Below are positions 43,940-54,178 of a stretch of DNA of 64,000 bases, in pieces. The stretch spans positions 1-64,000 of the forward strand of contig NZ_JAAMQU010000009.1 of NCBI RefSeq assembly GCF_013522925.1, given 5' to 3'. Made by a program: the position numbers and the translations under genes. Source of the DNA: Pseudomonas japonica. Lineage in GTDB: Bacteria > Pseudomonadota > Gammaproteobacteria > Pseudomonadales > Pseudomonadaceae. Under the pieces are notes generated by a model, which did no database searches, was not told the DNA's origin, and saw only the letters and a list, made by a program, of their open reading frames with translations. The number at the start of each line of letters is the position of its first letter. The stretch's first letter is position 1.

Positions 43940-44746
43940 GTGTACGCCGAGCCAGCCGAGGGTGCCAGCAACCCGCATGGGGGCGAGAAACGCGACCGTG
44001 AGGTTCACCGCATACGTGTCCTCACGGTCAATACGCACAAAGGCTTCACTGCGTTCAACCGCCGATTCATCCTGCCAGAGCTGCGTGAAGCGGTACGCAG
44101 CACCAGCGCGGATATCGTGTTCCTGCAGGAAGTGCTGGGGGGCCATGACCGCCATGCCTCCCGCTTCGCCAACTGGCCGCAGGTGTCCCAATACGAATTT
44201 CTGGCCGACAGCATGTGGCCCGAATTCGCTTATGGCCGCAATGCTGTCTACCCCGATGGCCATCACGGCAACGCCCTGCTGTCCAAATACCCCATCCTTC
44301 ATTACCGCAACCTGGATGTGTCCATCACAGGGCCGGAGCGGCGCGGGTTCCTGCATTGCATCCTGCAGGTGCCTGGGCACGAAGACGGCGTCCATGCCAT
44401 CTGCGTTCATTTGTCGTTGATGGAGCACCACCGTCAGCAGCAGCTACGGCTGCTACGCCAACTGCTGGACTCGCTGCCACCGCATGCACCGGTGATCATC
44501 GCCGGGGATTTCAACGACTGGCAGCTCAAGGGCAATGCAACCCTGGCGCAATATGGCGACCTCCACGAGGCATTCGAGCGCAACCTGGGCCAGTTACCTA
44601 AAACCTACCCTGCCCGCTTCCCCATGCTGCGCCTGGACCGCATCTACCTGCGCAACGCCACCAGCCACCAACCCAGGATCCTCGGCACCCGGCCATGGAC
44701 GCACCTGTCGGATCACCTGCCGCTGGCGGTAGAAATCCACCTTTAA
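43940..44746 (+). CDS. Endonuclease/exonuclease/phosphatase family protein
   Basis: This is a 268-residue enzyme of the EEP fold. Catalytic elements visible are RVLTVNTHKGF (N-terminal Asn), FLQEVLGG (metal-binding Glu), CVHLSLMEHH, IIAGDFNDWQ (Asp/Asn) and LSDHLPLAVEI (Asp-His). It may act on nucleic acid or a phosphodiester metabolite. The lack of a signal peptide suggests a cytoplasmic location. GTG at 43940 with AAGGAG seven bases upstream is the best start. This gene sits between glgX and glgB in Pseudomonas-type clusters; a link to glycogen metabolism is unproven. Confidence 0.82.
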   Translation: MYAEPAEGASNPHGGEKRDREVHRIRVLTVNTHKGFTAFNRRFILPELREAVRSTSADIVFLQEVLGGHDRHASRFANWPQVSQYEFLADSMWPEFAYGRNAVYPDGHHGNALLSKYPILHYRNLDVSITGPERRGFLHCILQVPGHEDGVHAICVHLSLMEHHRQQQLRLLRQLLDSLPPHAPVIIAGDFNDWQLKGNATLAQYGDLHEAFERNLGQLPKTYPARFPMLRLDRIYLRNATSHQPRILGTRPWTHLSDHLPLAVEIHL

Positions 44747-44825
44747 ATGCCCACGTTTAACCTGTGGGAGCTTGCGGAGCCTGCGAATTACCCGACTCCG
44801 ACAGCCCCTACAGATTCAAAGGCGC

Positions 44826-47096
44826 TCACCCGTGGGGTGCATCCGACCCCAAAGACCTCGCTTGCTTGACTACCTGAGGCTGCAGGATCAACACGCCAAG
44901 AGGTGGCAGTTTGAGGTTCAGCGAATGGACCTGCCCGTGGCTTTCGATCTCCTCGCTCGCCACCGCGCCGCCGTTGCCGTAGTTGGAACCGGCATAGGTT
45001 TCCGCGTCGCTGTTGAACACCTCGTCCCACAAGCCCGCCACCGGCACGCCAATGCGGTAGCCATCACGCGGCACGGGGGTAAAGTTCGCCACCACCAGCA
45101 GCGGCTCACCGTGGCGGCTCCAGCGCAGGTAGGCGTACACGCTGTTCACTGCATCATCGCCAATCACCCACTGGAAGCCCTGCGGCTTGCAGTCCTGTTC
45201 ATGCAGCGCCGGCTCCTCGCGGTACAACCGATTCAGGTCGCTGATGGCCTGCTGCACGCCCTTATGCTCTGAATACTGGGTGAGGTACCAGTCCAGCTGG
45301 TGGTCATGGTTCCACTCGCGGAACTGACCGAATTCGCAGCCCATGAACAGCAACTTCTTGCCGGGGTGGGTCCACATGAAGGCCAGGTAGGCCCGCAGGT
45401 TGGCAAACTTCTGCCAGCGGTCTCCCGGCATCTTGTCTATCAGCGAATGCTTGCCATGCACCACTTCATCGTGAGAAATCGGCAGCACAAAGTGCTCCGA
45501 GAACGCATACATCAGGCCAAAGCTCAGTTCGTTATGGTGATGCTGGCGATGGATAGGGTCGTTTTGAATGTAATGCAGCGTGTCGTGCATCCAGCCCATG
45601 TTCCACTTGTACGCGAAGCCCAGCCCGCCTTGCTGGGTGCCTTGGCTCACACCTGGCCAGGCCGTGGACTCCTCGGCGATCACCAGCGCGCCAGGGGTTT
45701 CCTGGGCCACCACGTCGTTGAGGTGGCGGAGGAATTCGATCGCCTCGATGTTTTCACGGCCGCCATACTGGTTGGGTACCCACTCGCCGGCCTTGCGCGA
45801 GTAGTCGCGGTAGAGCATCGACGCCACAGCGTCTACTCGCAAGCCGTCAATGTGGTAATGCTTGAGCCAGTGCAACGCCGAGGCAATCATGAACCCGTGC
45901 ACTTCGGTGCGCCCGAGGTTGTAGATCAGGGTGTTCCAGTCCTGATGGAAGCCTTCCAGCGGGTTGTCGTATTCGTACAGCGCAGTGCCGTCGAACCGGG
46001 CCAGGCCATGTTCATCGGTGGGGAAGTGCGCCGGCACCCAGTCCAGGATCACCCCGATATTCGCCTGGTGGCAGGCGTCTACAAACGCCGCGAACTCATC
46101 CGGTTCGCCGAATCGGGCCGAAGGCGCGAACTGGCTCAGGGGTTGATAGCCCCACGACCCACCGAACGGGTGTTCCATCACCGGCATCAGCTCAATGTGG
46201 GTAAAGCCAAGCTGCTGGATGTAGGGGATAAGCCGATCGGCCAGCTCGCTCCAGCTGTAGTGCCGGCTGAATTCACCCGCCTCGTCGGTCTCCACCATCC
46301 AGGAGCCGGCGTGCAGCTCATAGATGGACAGCGGCTTGTCCGCACCCGCCGCTGCCTGCCGCCCTTCCATCCAGGCCTGGTCACCCCATTGATGGCGCAA
46401 GCGCGTAGCTACTCGCGAGCCGGTGGCGGGCGGCAATTCGGTCCAACGCGCCAACGGGTCTGCCTTGAGCGGCAAGACGCCGTGCTGCCCTAGTACTTCG
46501 TACTTGTAGATTTCACCTGCGCTGAGCGCGGGAATGAAAATCTCCCAGACGCCGCTAGGATGGCGCTGGCGCATGGGGTGGCGACGGCCGTCCCAGCCGT
46601 TGAAATGGCCTACCACGGAGACACGCCGGGCGTTGGGCGCCCACACCGAGAACCGTACGCCTTCCACGCCGTGAACGTTGATCACCTGCGAGCCCATGGC
46701 GTCGCTGAGGTTGCGATGGTTACCCTCCGCGAACAGGTAAAGGTCCATTTCGCCAAGCTGTTCACCGAAGCTGTAGGGATCGTGAGCGATCTGTACCCCG
46801 GTGGCCCAATGAATCCTGAGCCGATAGTCGCGGGTACCCTCAAGGCGCCCGGCAAAAAAGCCGGGTACCGATGAGTGCTCTTCGAGGTGCCCGATCGTGT
46901 CTTCACCGTGGATGCTTACCAGCTCCACCCGCATGGCGTGAGGCAGATACGCCCGTACGTACAGGCCATCCGCTCCATCTCCGTGCGGCCCCAATACCGC
47001 GAACGGGTCGGGGTGCTCTGCACGCACCAATGCCTGTATGTCCGCGTCTGGCGGAAATACGCCCTGGGCGCGGCCCTGTCCCTGTTGCGCACTCAT
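44826..47096 (-). CDS. glgB: 1,4-alpha-glucan branching enzyme GlgB
   Basis: The 756-residue GH13 enzyme has two N-terminal beta domains (CBM48; [10 protein letters not shown] near residue 30) and the barrel. Catalytic motifs are [18 protein letters not shown] (nucleophile Asp), [13 protein letters not shown] (acid Glu) and [11 protein letters not shown] (third Asp). It cuts alpha-1,4 chains and rejoins them as alpha-1,6 branches on the glucan made by GlgE or GlgA. The start overlaps the stop of treS by four bases (ATGA). It is the last gene of the glgE-treS-glgB operon, facing the EEP gene. Confidence 0.94.
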   Translation of the reverse strand: MSAQQGQGRAQGVFPPDADIQALVRAEHPDPFAVLGPHGDGADGLYVRAYLPHAMRVELVSIHGEDTIGHLEEHSSVPGFFAGRLEGTRDYRLRIHWATGVQIAHDPYSFGEQLGEMDLYLFAEGNHRNLSDAMGSQVINVHGVEGVRFSVWAPNARRVSVVGHFNGWDGRRHPMRQRHPSGVWEIFIPALSAGEIYKYEVLGQHGVLPLKADPLARWTELPPATGSRVATRLRHQWGDQAWMEGRQAAAGADKPLSIYELHAGSWMVETDEAGEFSRHYSWSELADRLIPYIQQLGFTHIELMPVMEHPFGGSWGYQPLSQFAPSARFGEPDEFAAFVDACHQANIGVILDWVPAHFPTDEHGLARFDGTALYEYDNPLEGFHQDWNTLIYNLGRTEVHGFMIASALHWLKHYHIDGLRVDAVASMLYRDYSRKAGEWVPNQYGGRENIEAIEFLRHLNDVVAQETPGALVIAEESTAWPGVSQGTQQGGLGFAYKWNMGWMHDTLHYIQNDPIHRQHHHNELSFGLMYAFSEHFVLPISHDEVVHGKHSLIDKMPGDRWQKFANLRAYLAFMWTHPGKKLLFMGCEFGQFREWNHDHQLDWYLTQYSEHKGVQQAISDLNRLYREEPALHEQDCKPQGFQWVIGDDAVNSVYAYLRWSRHGEPLLVVANFTPVPRDGYRIGVPVAGLWDEVFNSDAETYAGSNYGNGGAVASEEIESHGQVHSLNLKLPPLGVLILQPQVVKQARSLGSDAPHG

Positions 47097-50000
47097 GTGT
47101 TGTCTCCGTTGATAGCCAGCAGCCCGAAGAGGCCATGCAAGGGCACGGCCAACCAGCTCGGGCGATTCTCGGCTTCGTAAGCGATTTCGTAGGCAGCCTT
47201 TTCCAGGCTGAAGAGTTCGAGCGCGGCACGCTCGCCTTCGGGGTCTTCCCAGGCATGAGCCAAGGTGGCGCTGGCCAGGCCATACGCCTCGATAAAGGCC
47301 TGACGCGCTTCCGCCAGGTAGCGGTCGGCTACACGCTGGCGAGCATCGGCGGCCTCCGAGGAGCTGTCCACAGCCTGGGCACTGCGCACCGCCATGGCCG
47401 CGGCATAGTCGAATGAACGCAGCACACCGCTCACGTCCTTGTACGGGCTGTACTTGCCACGGCGCTCTTCCAGCGGCCGTGCCGGCTCACCTTCGAAGTC
47501 GATCAGGTAAGCATCGCCCTGCACCACCAGTACCTGGCCCAGATGAAGGTCGCCATGAACCCGCATCACCAGGCCACCCACGGCGGTACGGGCAAGCCGT
47601 TCCACGTGGGAAAGCAAGGCTTCGCGCCGGCCCAGCAGCTCTGCCACCTTGGGTTTGGCGTCATCCGTGAAGGTGTCCTTGTGTTGTTCGAGTAAGTGCA
47701 ACGCGCGTTCGACCTGCGCCGTTACGCTTTTGCTCCATGCCTGGGCATCTTTTTCATCACTCACCCGGGCGGCGAAGTCCGGATTGTCGGTGTCCCCTGC
47801 CAGTGCAACGTGCATTTCACCCAGGCGTTGGCCGAGCATGCCCGCGAACGCCTTCAGTTCTTCGAGCGCGTTGTAGTGCTGCTCCTGCTCGGACCGCGCG
47901 GCGTCCAGCTCATCGCGAACGGCCCGCTCGAGGTTGTTCTGGGTCCATTCCCAGGCGTCGCCCTGGTTGTTCAGGTAGCCCTGGGCAATCATCAACAGGT
48001 GCGGCACGCCGGCTTCGTCCACGCGCACCACCGAGCCCAACAACGGCGAAATGTTCTGATAGCCTGCCTCGGTGAGGAAGGCGCCCATTTCGAGCTCCGG
48101 ATGGACGCCACCGCTTACCTTGCGGATCATCTTGAGCACCATGCTGCCGTCGATCACCACCGAACTGTTGGATTGCTCGGCGGACAAGTAGCGGATCGGC
48201 GGCTCGTCCGCCACGTTCAAGGCGTCCATTTGAGCGGTATGGGTGAAGCGCAACTGGCCCTCGGCGCACGGCAATACGCTGTCCGCCTTCAGCCCACGCA
48301 CTACGGCGCGGATAAAGCTTTCGAGCACGAAGGCGTCGGTCAGCAAGCCTACCTTGTTATTGCGGCGCACCCGGGTGAGCGCCAGTTGCTGGGGCAAGGC
48401 GCTGCTGATCAGGTCTTCCGGGACGAACCCGAACGGGAACTGATACCGGCTGAGTACGCCCCCGCTGCTCACTTCGATTTCGCTGAGCAGTACGGGCACC
48501 GGCAATTGGCTGAAGCGCACGCCATAGGCCACGCGAATACTGTCGATGGCATTGCCCTTGCCACCGAACCAGCGGCGCTTGGGCAAGTACTGAGGCAAGG
48601 TGGTGTGCTCGATGGTGTGACGGGCCGGGCCGTCGAGCAATTCTTCCAGGCGCTTCTTGAGCACCAGCGTTTCCAGATCAGGCATAGGTTGTGCGGCCTC
48701 CACGTGCCAGCTAGGCATCTGGTTTTCCGGGGCAAGCAGGAACCAGTAAAACCCATAAGGGGGCAAGGTCAGCAGGAACGGCAACTGACCGATGGGGGGA
48801 AAGGCATTTCCGCCGAGCATTTCCACCGGCACCATGCCGGCATACGGCGACAGTTCCAGCTCGGCGGCCTGGGCGGCCCTGGACACGTTCGCCACGCACA
48901 GGATGTGCTCGGTGCGGCCCTCGGCATCGGTGTACTCGCGCAGGTACGCAAGAATTCGCCGGTTGCTGGGGGTCAGCATCTTCAGCGAGCCGCGGCCGAA
49001 CGCTTGTTGCTGCTTGCGTACCGCCAGCAGGCGCCGGGTCCAGTTCAGCAACGAATGCGGGTCGCTGGCCTGGGTTTCCACGTTCACCGCCTGGTAGCCG
49101 TACAACGGATCCTGGATCGGCGGCAGCACCAGGCTTGCGGGGTTGGCGCGGGAGAAGCCACCATTGCGGTCCACCGACCATTGCATCGGCGTGCGTACCC
49201 CGTCGCGGTCGCCCAGGTAAATGTTGTCGCCCATGCCGATCTCGTCCCCGTAATACAGGGTAGGCGTCCCCGGCATGGACAGCAGCAAGCTGTTGAGCAG
49301 TTCGATACGGCGGCGGTCACGCTCCAGCAAAGGGGCCAGGCGGCGACGAATGCCCAGGTTGATCCGCGCCCTGCGATCGGCCGCATAGTGATTCCACAGA
49401 TAATCCCGTTCGCGGTCGGTCACCATCTCCAGCGTCAATTCATCGTGGTTGCGCAGGAAGATTGCCCATTGGCAATTCGGCGGGATCTCCGGCGTCTGGC
49501 GCAAGATGTCGGTGATGGGGAAGCGGTCCTCCTGAGCCAGCGCCATGTACATGCGCGGCATCAGCGGGAAGTGGAATGCCATGTGGCACTCGTCGCCGTT
49601 ATCGCCCTTGCGGTCGCCGAAGTACAGCTGGGTATCCTCAGGCCACTGGTTGGCTTCGGCCAGCAGCATCCGGTCCGGGTAGTTGGCGTCGATTTCGGCG
49701 CGGATCTCCTTGAGTACCTTGTGTGTTTCAGGGAGGTTTTCGTTGTTGGTGCCGTTGCGCTCGATCAGGTACGGGATGGCATCCAGGCGCAAGCCGTCGA
49801 TACCCAGGTCCAGCCAGTAGCGCATCACTGCAATAACGGCTTTCATCACCTGCGGGTTGTCGAAGTTCAGGTCGGGCTGGTGAGAGTAGAACCGGTGCCA
49901 GAAGTACTGCCCGGCCACCGGGTCCCAGGTCCAGTTCGACTTTTCGGTGTCCAGGAAGATGATCCGGGTGCCGTCGTACTTCTTGTCGTCATCGGACCAT

Positions 50001-50413
50001 ACATAGAAGTCCCGCGCCCGTGACCCCTTCTTCGCTCGCCGCGCCCGCTGGAACCACGGGTGCTGGTCGGACGTGTGATTGATCACCAGCTCGGTAATGA
50101 TCCGCAGGTTGCGCTTGTGCGCCTCGGCGATGAACCGGCGTACATCGGCCATGGTGCCGTAGTCCGGGTGCACGGCCTTGTACTCGGAAATGTCATAGCC
50201 GTCATCGCGCCGGGGCGAAGGATAGAACGGCAACAGCCAGATGGTGTTTACGCCAAGCTCGGCGATGTAGTCGAGCTTGGCGATAAGGCCAGGGAAGTCC
50301 CCTATGCCGTCATTGTTGGAATCGTGAAACGACTTTACGTGTACCTGGTATATCACCGCATCCTTGTACCAGAGCGGGTCATTCAAGAACGCCTCGCGCG
50401 ATTTCTTGGCCAT
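47093..50413 (-). CDS. treS: Trehalose synthase/maltokinase fusion (TreS-Mak)
   Basis: The 1,106-residue protein fuses two enzymes. Residues 1 to about 545 form GH13 trehalose synthase (trehalose to maltose), with [14 protein letters not shown] (nucleophile), [11 protein letters not shown] (acid) and [11 protein letters not shown] (third Asp). Residues about 570-1106 form maltokinase: [34 protein letters not shown] near the ATP-binding lysine and [14 protein letters not shown], the Brenner-like catalytic aspartate. Together they turn trehalose into maltose-1-phosphate, the GlgE substrate. It lies 13 bases after glgE. In mycobacteria these are separate proteins; fusion is common in Pseudomonas. 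Confidence 0.92.
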   Translation of the reverse strand: MAKKSREAFLNDPLWYKDAVIYQVHVKSFHDSNNDGIGDFPGLIAKLDYIAELGVNTIWLLPFYPSPRRDDGYDISEYKAVHPDYGTMADVRRFIAEAHKRNLRIITELVINHTSDQHPWFQRARRAKKGSRARDFYVWSDDDKKYDGTRIIFLDTEKSNWTWDPVAGQYFWHRFYSHQPDLNFDNPQVMKAVIAVMRYWLDLGIDGLRLDAIPYLIERNGTNNENLPETHKVLKEIRAEIDANYPDRMLLAEANQWPEDTQLYFGDRKGDNGDECHMAFHFPLMPRMYMALAQEDRFPITDILRQTPEIPPNCQWAIFLRNHDELTLEMVTDRERDYLWNHYAADRRARINLGIRRRLAPLLERDRRRIELLNSLLLSMPGTPTLYYGDEIGMGDNIYLGDRDGVRTPMQWSVDRNGGFSRANPASLVLPPIQDPLYGYQAVNVETQASDPHSLLNWTRRLLAVRKQQQAFGRGSLKMLTPSNRRILAYLREYTDAEGRTEHILCVANVSRAAQAAELELSPYAGMVPVEMLGGNAFPPIGQLPFLLTLPPYGFYWFLLAPENQMPSWHVEAAQPMPDLETLVLKKRLEELLDGPARHTIEHTTLPQYLPKRRWFGGKGNAIDSIRVAYGVRFSQLPVPVLLSEIEVSSGGVLSRYQFPFGFVPEDLISSALPQQLALTRVRRNNKVGLLTDAFVLESFIRAVVRGLKADSVLPCAEGQLRFTHTAQMDALNVADEPPIRYLSAEQSNSSVVIDGSMVLKMIRKVSGGVHPELEMGAFLTEAGYQNISPLLGSVVRVDEAGVPHLLMIAQGYLNNQGDAWEWTQNNLERAVRDELDAARSEQEQHYNALEELKAFAGMLGQRLGEMHVALAGDTDNPDFAARVSDEKDAQAWSKSVTAQVERALHLLEQHKDTFTDDAKPKVAELLGRREALLSHVERLARTAVGGLVMRVHGDLHLGQVLVVQGDAYLIDFEGEPARPLEERRGKYSPYKDVSGVLRSFDYAAAMAVRSAQAVDSSSEAADARQRVADRYLAEARQAFIEAYGLASATLAHAWEDPEGERAALELFSLEKAAYEIAYEAENRPSWLAVPLHGLFGLLAINGDNT

Positions 50414-50426
50414 TTATACGCATCCG

Positions 50427-52451
50427 TCAGAAGGCAACTTTTTCCATTCGCCAGATACCGAACGGCATATGCGGCTCCAGGCGGGTCCATTGTGTTTTGC
50501 CATGCCACGTCCAGCGGTGCCCGGTCATCAAGTCTTCGCCGTTCACCGAAGCATCGTCGTCCAACCCCAGTTCCCACAGCGGCAGTTCGAACTGCGCTTC
50601 CTGAGCGTTGTACGGGTCCAGGTTGATCGCTACCAGGATGAAGTTCTTTTTGTCCGGGGTGCGTTTACCGAAATACAGGATGTTGTCGTTCCACGCATTG
50701 TAGAAGGCGAACCCGAGGTGGGTTTGCAGCGCGGGGTTCTGTCGGCGAATGCGGTTGAGCTGGGCGATCTCGGCGATGATGTTCCCCGGCTGGGTAAAGT
50801 CCCGCACGCGGATCTCGTACTTCTCCGAATCCAGGTACTCTTCCTTGCCGGGAATGGGCGCCGACTCGCACAGTTCAAAGCCCGAATACATCCCCCACAG
50901 CCCCGACCCCATGGTGGCCAGCGCGGCGCGGATCAGGAACCCGGGGCGCCCGCTTTCATGCAGGAAGAACGGGTTGATGTCCGGCGTGTTCACAAAGAAG
51001 TTCGGGCGGTAGCACAGCGACCATGGCGGCTGGTTGAGTTCGGTCAAGTACTTCTCCAGCTCGGCCTTGGTGTTGCGCCAGGTGAAGTAGGTGTAGCTCT
51101 GGCTGTAACCGACCTTGCCCAGGCGGGCCATCATCGCCGGCTTGGTGAAGGCTTCGGCGAGGAACATCACATCCGGGTCACGGCTGCGGATTTCCTCGAT
51201 CATCCACTGCCAGAACGGCAGCGGCTTGGTGTGTGGGTTATCCACGCGGAAGATCTTCACCCCTTCCTGTACCCAGCCCCACACCACCTCGCACAGCTCG
51301 GTCCAGAGAGAAGGCACTGCATCGGCGGCGTAGAAGTCGACGTTGACAATGTCCTGATACTTCTTCGGCGGGTTTTCGGCGTAACGGATAGTCCCGTCCG
51401 GGCGCCAGGAGAACCACCCCGGGTGCTGCTTGAGCCACGGGTGGTCCTGGGAGCACTGGATGGCGAAGTCGAGGGCGATCTCCAGGCCATGCTCGGCTGC
51501 GGCTTTCACCAAACGGCGGAAGTCTTCACGGGTACCCAATTGTGGGTGAATGGCCTCGTGGCCACCTTCAGGGCTACCGATGGCGTAAGGGCTGCCGACG
51601 TCATCCGGGCCGGCTTCCAGCGAGTTGTTGCGGCCCTTGCGGTGCGCACGGCCGATGGGGTGGATGGGCGTGAAGTAGAGTACGTCGAAGCCCATGTCGC
51701 GGATCATCGGCAACCGGGTGTGCACGTCGTTGAACGTGCCATGGCGGTTGGGATCGTCGGTGATGGACCGGGGGAACAGCTCATACCAGCTGGCGAACTC
51801 CGCCAGCTTGCGCTCCACCTCCACCGGGTACTCAGGGCTGCGACTGAGGAACGGGCGGTTGTCGGCCTCACGCATCGCCTGGGCGGTGGCCGATTCCAGC
51901 AGCAAAGCAACGCGGTGATCCTGATCGAGTCCCTCCAGACGGTCATGGACAGCCTGCAGGCGGTCGCGCAGTTCACCCTCGCTGCGGCCTATGGCGTGCA
52001 CCAGGTGCAGCCGCCCCTCCTCCAGTTCCAGGTCGATGTTCACCCCGGCGCCGTATTTCTTTTCCAGCTCATAGCGGTAGCTGGCGAAATCATCGCGCCA
52101 GGCTTCGATCATGAAACTGTGACGGGCCACTTCGTCGAAGCTGATCTCAGCCTGCCAGCTGTCGTTGCCCAGGTCCTGCATGGGCGTGCTGTGCCATTGG
52201 CCGTCGCCCACCTTGTGCCAGCGCAGCAGCACCGCCAGCTTCTCGTGCCCGTCAGTGAATACCTTGGCGTCCACGGTAAGCGTGCGCCCGGGCAAGGACT
52301 TGATCGGCCAGGCCCCATCGTCAAGCACCGGGGTTACGTCTTCGATCGCTATGCGCGGCAACAACAGCGCCTCGGACACACTCAAACGGTGCTCCGGATG
52401 CTCACCGTGAGGGGCCCCCGGGCCCGTTTCAAAGGTTTGTTCCACCGTCAT
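50427..52451 (-). CDS. glgE: Maltosyltransferase GlgE (alpha-1,4-glucan:maltose-1-phosphate maltosyltransferase)
   Basis: The 674-residue GH13_3 enzyme adds maltosyl units from maltose-1-phosphate to the non-reducing end of alpha-glucan. Diagnostic stretches are PRIAIEDVTPVLDDG, ARYNTWYELFPRS-like WYELFPRSITDDPNRHGT, FRVDNPHTKPLPFWQWM (nucleophile Asp), FLAEAFTKPAMM (acid Glu) and FFVNTPDINPFFL. ATG 52451 has GGGAG upstream; a much longer in-frame extension to 52754 is low-complexity and overlaps the small divergent gene. A candidate AlgU promoter lies about 80 bases upstream. It leads the operon glgE-treS-glgB. Confidence 0.93.
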   Translation of the reverse strand: MTVEQTFETGPGAPHGEHPEHRLSVSEALLLPRIAIEDVTPVLDDGAWPIKSLPGRTLTVDAKVFTDGHEKLAVLLRWHKVGDGQWHSTPMQDLGNDSWQAEISFDEVARHSFMIEAWRDDFASYRYELEKKYGAGVNIDLELEEGRLHLVHAIGRSEGELRDRLQAVHDRLEGLDQDHRVALLLESATAQAMREADNRPFLSRSPEYPVEVERKLAEFASWYELFPRSITDDPNRHGTFNDVHTRLPMIRDMGFDVLYFTPIHPIGRAHRKGRNNSLEAGPDDVGSPYAIGSPEGGHEAIHPQLGTREDFRRLVKAAAEHGLEIALDFAIQCSQDHPWLKQHPGWFSWRPDGTIRYAENPPKKYQDIVNVDFYAADAVPSLWTELCEVVWGWVQEGVKIFRVDNPHTKPLPFWQWMIEEIRSRDPDVMFLAEAFTKPAMMARLGKVGYSQSYTYFTWRNTKAELEKYLTELNQPPWSLCYRPNFFVNTPDINPFFLHESGRPGFLIRAALATMGSGLWGMYSGFELCESAPIPGKEEYLDSEKYEIRVRDFTQPGNIIAEIAQLNRIRRQNPALQTHLGFAFYNAWNDNILYFGKRTPDKKNFILVAINLDPYNAQEAQFELPLWELGLDDDASVNGEDLMTGHRWTWHGKTQWTRLEPHMPFGIWRMEKVAF

Positions 52452-52531
52452 CGAGTTTCGCTCCCTACGCCCCGTGGACGCGTTGCGTTCGCTGTATGCC
52501 TTGCCGAAGCCGGGCGGCCACGACCTTTGAA

Positions 52532-52559
52532 TTCGGAGGCTGGCCCTAAATGAAAGTTC
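52532..52559 (-). promoter_or_regulatory. Candidate AlgU (sigma-22) promoter of the glgE operon
   Basis: On the minus strand, GAACTT (complement of 52554-52559) is followed after 16 bases by TCCGAA (complement of 52532-52537). The AlgU consensus is GAACTT-N16/17-TCTGA, so the -35 and spacing are exact and the -10 close. It would start transcription about 75 bases before the glgE ATG. Confidence 0.6.
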
Positions 52560-52617
52560 AAGCAGCCTGCTTTGCGCGCTATATGCAACCTCCTGGCGGC
52601 TCGGTTGAGCCTTAAGG

Positions 52618-52625
52618 GCTACGCT
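52618..52625 (+). promoter_or_regulatory. RpoS-like -10 element of the small proline-rich gene
   Basis: GCTACGCT matches KCTAYRCT, the stationary-phase sigma pattern, in all positions. It lies 40 bases before ATG 52666, giving a leader of about 34 bases that contains the ribosome site. It is divergent from the AlgU-like glgE promoter. Confidence 0.45.
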
Positions 52626-52665
52626 GAGGTCACGATGTGAAACCCAGCGCCAAAGGAGCATAGCC

Positions 52666-52827
52666 ATGTCACTGCCATTGCCTGAACCGCTTGACGTACC
52701 CGACCCGAATATTGATGAGCCAGCATTGCCACCGCCCGTGGACGACCCCGACAATTCGCCGCCGTTACCTGGTAGCCAGCCGGGCGTCGGCGACCCACCA
52801 TCAGAGGCCCCGCCCGCTCAGCTGTAA
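52666..52827 (+). CDS. Small proline-rich acidic protein
   Basis: This is a 53-residue protein, about one third proline, with many Asp and Glu residues and no signal peptide. Examples are MSLPLPEPLDVPDPNIDEP and PPPVDDPDNSPPLPGSQPG. AAAGGAGC about eight bases before the ATG is an excellent ribosome site, and an RpoS-like -10 lies upstream. Comparable small Pro/acidic proteins occur in other pseudomonads near stress genes, without known function. It should be intrinsically disordered. The gene is shorter than usual length cutoffs and could be missed by automatic calling. Confidence 0.6.
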   Translation: MSLPLPEPLDVPDPNIDEPALPPPVDDPDNSPPLPGSQPGVGDPPSEAPPAQL

Positions 52828-52904
52828 CCCGCGTAGCCACGCCTTTTCAGGCGCCTGCACCACAGCCGAACCAAGGGGCGTGGATCCGGTCTGAATCTGG
52901 TGGT

Positions 52905-52935
52905 CAGCCACGTGCAAATACGCACGCCGTGGCTG
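52905..52935 (+). terminator. Weak hairpin downstream of the small proline-rich gene
   Basis: CAGCCACG (52905-52912) and CGTGGCTG (52928-52935) form an 8-base-pair stem with a 15-base loop. It lies 77 bases past the small gene's stop, without a T-run; a possible terminator only. Confidence 0.3.
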
Positions 52936-53040
52936 CGCCAATGCCCGTTGAAGCGCGCGAAGGTGGCTGTCAGGATGCTTGCCATCCCGGCAACACGCGC
53001 GCCCTCGGGCCCGCCTAAACAATAAGCAGGGACCTCGCTA

Positions 53041-54120
53041 ATGTCTGCACAGGCTATTTCCGCCAACGGCCAGGAGGCTGGCGTCACCGATGACACCGTT
53101 TTGATCGAGGTGCGCAATCATGTGGGCTATCTCACACTCAACCGTCCCTCGGGCATCAACGCCCTGACGCTGGAGATGGTCCGTACCCTTCGTGCCCGCC
53201 TGGCCGAATGGGCGGATGACCCGGAGGTGTTCGCCGTGGTGTTGCGCGGTGCCGGGAGCAAGGGCTTCTGCGCGGGTGGCGATGTACGTGCCCTGTGTAA
53301 AAGCTACGAACACCACGACACCGTGCATCAAGCGTTCTTCGCCGAAGAATACGAACTCGACCTGGCCCTGCATCAGTTCCGCAAGCCGGTGGTCGCGATC
53401 ATGGACGGTTTCACATTGGGTGGCGGCATGGGCCTGGCGCAAGCCGCCGAACTGCGCATCGTGACCGAGCGCAGCTGGCTGGGCATGCCGGAAACCGCCA
53501 TCGGTTTCTTCCCCGACGTGGGCGCCAGCTATTTCCTGTCCCGGCTGCCAGGTGCCATCGGGCTGTATCTGGGCATCACCGGCGCCCGTATCCAGGCCGC
53601 CGATGCCTTGTACTGCGGGCTGGCCGACTGGTTCGTGGAACACGACCGGCTGGCGCAGTTCGAGGAGCGGCTGGGCCAGGCGGACTGGTCGCCGATGCCG
53701 CTCAAGGATATCCAGAACATATTGGCCAAGCTTGGCGTGCAAGCACTGCCCGAACCTCCGCTGGATCGCCTGCGGCCTGCCATCGATCATTTCTTCAACC
53801 AACCGGAGGTGCCCAGCATCATTGAACAGCTTCGCCAGGTGAATGTGGCCGACAGCCGCGACTGGGCCTTGCGCACCGCCGATGAAATGGCCCTGCGTTC
53901 GCCCCTGGCCATGGCGGTCACGCGTGAGATGCTGGTATTCGGCCGGCAGCTGAGCCTGGAGAGTTGCTTTGCCATGGAGCTGCACCTGGCGGCTCAGTGG
54001 TTCGAGCGCGGCGACCTGTTGGAGGGCGTTCGCGCGGTATTGATTGACAAGGACAACCGGCCCCGGTGGAAACCCGCACCCGGGCAACGACAATTACAAG
54101 AACTATTCGAAGGCCTCTGA
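53041..54120 (+). CDS. Enoyl-CoA hydratase/isomerase family, probable 3-hydroxyisobutyryl-CoA hydrolase
   Basis: This 359-residue crotonase-fold protein is longer than ordinary hydratases, as in HIBYL-CoA hydrolases. The oxyanion-hole segments are GFCAGGDVRAL and DGFTLGGGMGL; MPETAIGFFPDVGASYFLSR is diagnostic of the HIBCH branch and carries the catalytic Glu and Asp; the end EGVRAVLIDKDNRPRWKP is also typical. It hydrolyses 3-hydroxyisobutyryl-CoA in valine breakdown. It lies 58 bases before the acyl-CoA dehydrogenase gene, together forming a probable branched-chain degradation unit. Confidence 0.87.
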   Translation: MSAQAISANGQEAGVTDDTVLIEVRNHVGYLTLNRPSGINALTLEMVRTLRARLAEWADDPEVFAVVLRGAGSKGFCAGGDVRALCKSYEHHDTVHQAFFAEEYELDLALHQFRKPVVAIMDGFTLGGGMGLAQAAELRIVTERSWLGMPETAIGFFPDVGASYFLSRLPGAIGLYLGITGARIQAADALYCGLADWFVEHDRLAQFEERLGQADWSPMPLKDIQNILAKLGVQALPEPPLDRLRPAIDHFFNQPEVPSIIEQLRQVNVADSRDWALRTADEMALRSPLAMAVTREMLVFGRQLSLESCFAMELHLAAQWFERGDLLEGVRAVLIDKDNRPRWKPAPGQRQLQELFEGL

Positions 54121-54178
54121 CCCTACAGGCCCGCGCTGCGGGCGATAGGGGCGTAGCAGGCCGCGCAGGGAGTGACAC

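Noticed and set aside
44747..44825. A complete REP element between the EEP gene and glgB
   Set aside because: Only a half site (CCTGTGGGAGC) is present; no matching arm forms a stable stem within the gap.
41566..52553. Very long open frames antisense to glgX (41566-43770), treS (47696-50023) and glgE (50364-52553)
   Set aside because: They mirror genes with clear catalytic motifs, have implausible compositions rich in His, Gln, Val and Arg, lack ribosome sites and arise from GC-rich codon bias.
52452..52754. In-frame N-terminal extension of GlgE back to 52754
   Set aside because: The added residues begin with low-complexity Ser/Gly, have no family similarity, and overlap the small divergent gene; ATG 52451 has a ribosome site.
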